From contig CAAFXL010000086.1 in the NCBI GenBank assembly GCA_900767005.1, positions 1 to 6,378 on the forward strand: a stretch of DNA of 6,378 bases, in the 5' to 3' direction. The stretch comes from an uncultured Ruminobacter sp. GTDB taxonomy: Bacteria > Pseudomonadota > Gammaproteobacteria > Enterobacterales > Succinivibrionaceae. Under the pieces are notes generated by a model. It searched no databases. It had not been told where the DNA came from and was given only the letters and a program-made list of their open reading frames with translations. Each line of letters starts with the position of its first letter. The stretch's first letter is position 1. The translations under genes and the position numbers were made by a program. Shown piece by piece: positions 6,104 through 6,378 of the stretch.

Positions 6104-6127
6104 AAGGGCTCCACAATTGGAGCCCTT
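6104..6127 (-). terminator. Intrinsic terminator of the leftward gene upstream of the porin
   Basis: AAGGGCTCC and GGAGCCCTT form a perfect 9-bp stem with a six-base loop (ACAATT), rich in G-C against an A+T-rich background. On the minus strand the stem runs directly into TTTTT, the form of a rho-independent terminator. On the plus strand the stem is followed by TTAAATT, which is weaker. It lies 19 bases after the stop codon of the gene remnant at 6146-6274 and so would end that gene's transcript. Confidence 0.85.
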
Positions 6128-6145
6128 AAATTAATTAAATTCAAG

Positions 6146-6274
6146 CTATCTCGTTTTGAGCTCCTCTTTAAAGCGAGAATAGCTACCATTAGCCATATAT
6201 AGAGCCATAACAGGGTTATGACCTAATACTCTATCCTTTACAACTAAAACAGTAGTAGGTTGTAGAAAAACACT
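6146..6274 (-). pseudogene. C-terminal remnant of an unrecognised gene, cut by a mobile element
   Basis: The minus strand reads 42 codons to a TAG at 6148-6146, with text such as TTVLVVKDRVLGHNPVMALY followed by RFKEELKTR. It has no start codon or ribosome-binding site of its own at the left end; the frame closes with TAA at 6277-6275, beside the likely insertion junction at about 6279. The following intrinsic terminator supports a genuine gene end. I do not recognise the family. It may be the tail of a metabolic or a transposase gene, and the call as a real gene fragment is inference. Confidence 0.45.
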
Positions 6275-6278
6275 TTAA

Positions 6279-6378
6279 TGTCTCACCCAAAACAGACACA
6301 TGCCCCATGTAAATCGGTTAAATGCCCCACCTAACTTCACATTTTTTTTATTATTACACCTTGAGTTCAATACCCAAC
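6279..6378. mobile_element. Probable end of an IS21-like insertion sequence (continues past window)
   Basis: The segment begins TGTCTCACCC and contains two direct ATGCCCCA copies at 6300-6307 and 6322-6329, a 22-base period. IS21-family ends begin with TG and carry repeated sites of about this spacing. TGTCT (6279-6283) and AGACA (6294-6298) are also mutually inverted. The transposase genes would lie to the right, outside the window, and no coding frame is visible in these 100 bases. Without the other end the family call is tentative; it could be another repeat or a regulatory region. Confidence 0.4.

Noticed and set aside
6040..6189. N-terminal extension of the porin to 6189
   Set aside because: It would translate through the terminator, promoter and ribosome-binding site and put 50 residues before a clear signal peptide.
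1..6378. CRISPR array, tRNA, rRNA, phage or defence module
   Set aside because: There is no regularly spaced repeat array, no cloverleaf or rRNA-like segment, and all substantial frames are accounted for by core genes, a porin and an insertion sequence.

Overview
The window looks like chromosomal DNA of an A+T-rich Gram-negative gammaproteobacterium. The evidence is the aroQ-accB-accC gene order, the close match of AccC, AccB and GlyA to the enterobacterial proteins (conserved active-site residues keep the same or nearly the same numbers), and an outer-membrane porin with a cleavable signal and a terminal Phe. The low G+C and codon choice would fit a host-associated or anaerobic lineage such as Succinivibrionaceae, but that placement is a guess.

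Layout, left to right. Positions 1-1822 (minus strand) hold a housekeeping operon transcribed leftward: aroQ (type II 3-dehydroquinate dehydratase, GTG start), accB (biotin carboxyl carrier protein) and accC (biotin carboxylase, cut by the window edge after residue 292). Positions 1823-2560 are a very A+T-rich divergent intergenic region with no convincing gene. It must hold the aroQ and glyA promoters, and it contains several inverted repeats and a recurring CCTAAATT word. Positions 2561-3817 hold glyA (serine hydroxymethyltransferase, plus strand); its true start is 12 bases downstream of the first in-frame ATG, which is part of the ribosome-binding region.

Positions 3821-4981 hold a complete IS630-family insertion sequence with near-perfect 26-bp terminal inverted repeats, flanked by TA. 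Its transposase is split into two frames at a run of eight A. The two frames overlap only across that run, so the DDE catalytic domain can be made only by -1 frameshifting or by slippage that adds an A. The element sits exactly between glyA and a convergent porin gene (4990-6039, minus strand). Without it the two stop codons would be 9 bases apart, leaving no room for a terminator.

Right of the porin are its likely promoter and a strong intrinsic terminator (6104-6127) for a leftward gene. That gene survives only as a 42-codon C-terminal piece (6146-6274). It appears to have been interrupted at about 6279 by another mobile element, whose end carries 22-base-period ATGCCCCA repeats resembling IS21-family ends and which runs out of the window.

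The core genes cover fatty-acid precursor synthesis (acetyl-CoA carboxylase), aromatic amino-acid synthesis (shikimate pathway) and one-carbon metabolism. The accessory content is insertion-sequence activity. I see no defence system, CRISPR array, phage module or clearly new multi-gene system. The most interesting items are the split transposase, the insertion point between two nearly abutting convergent genes, and the broken gene at the right edge.
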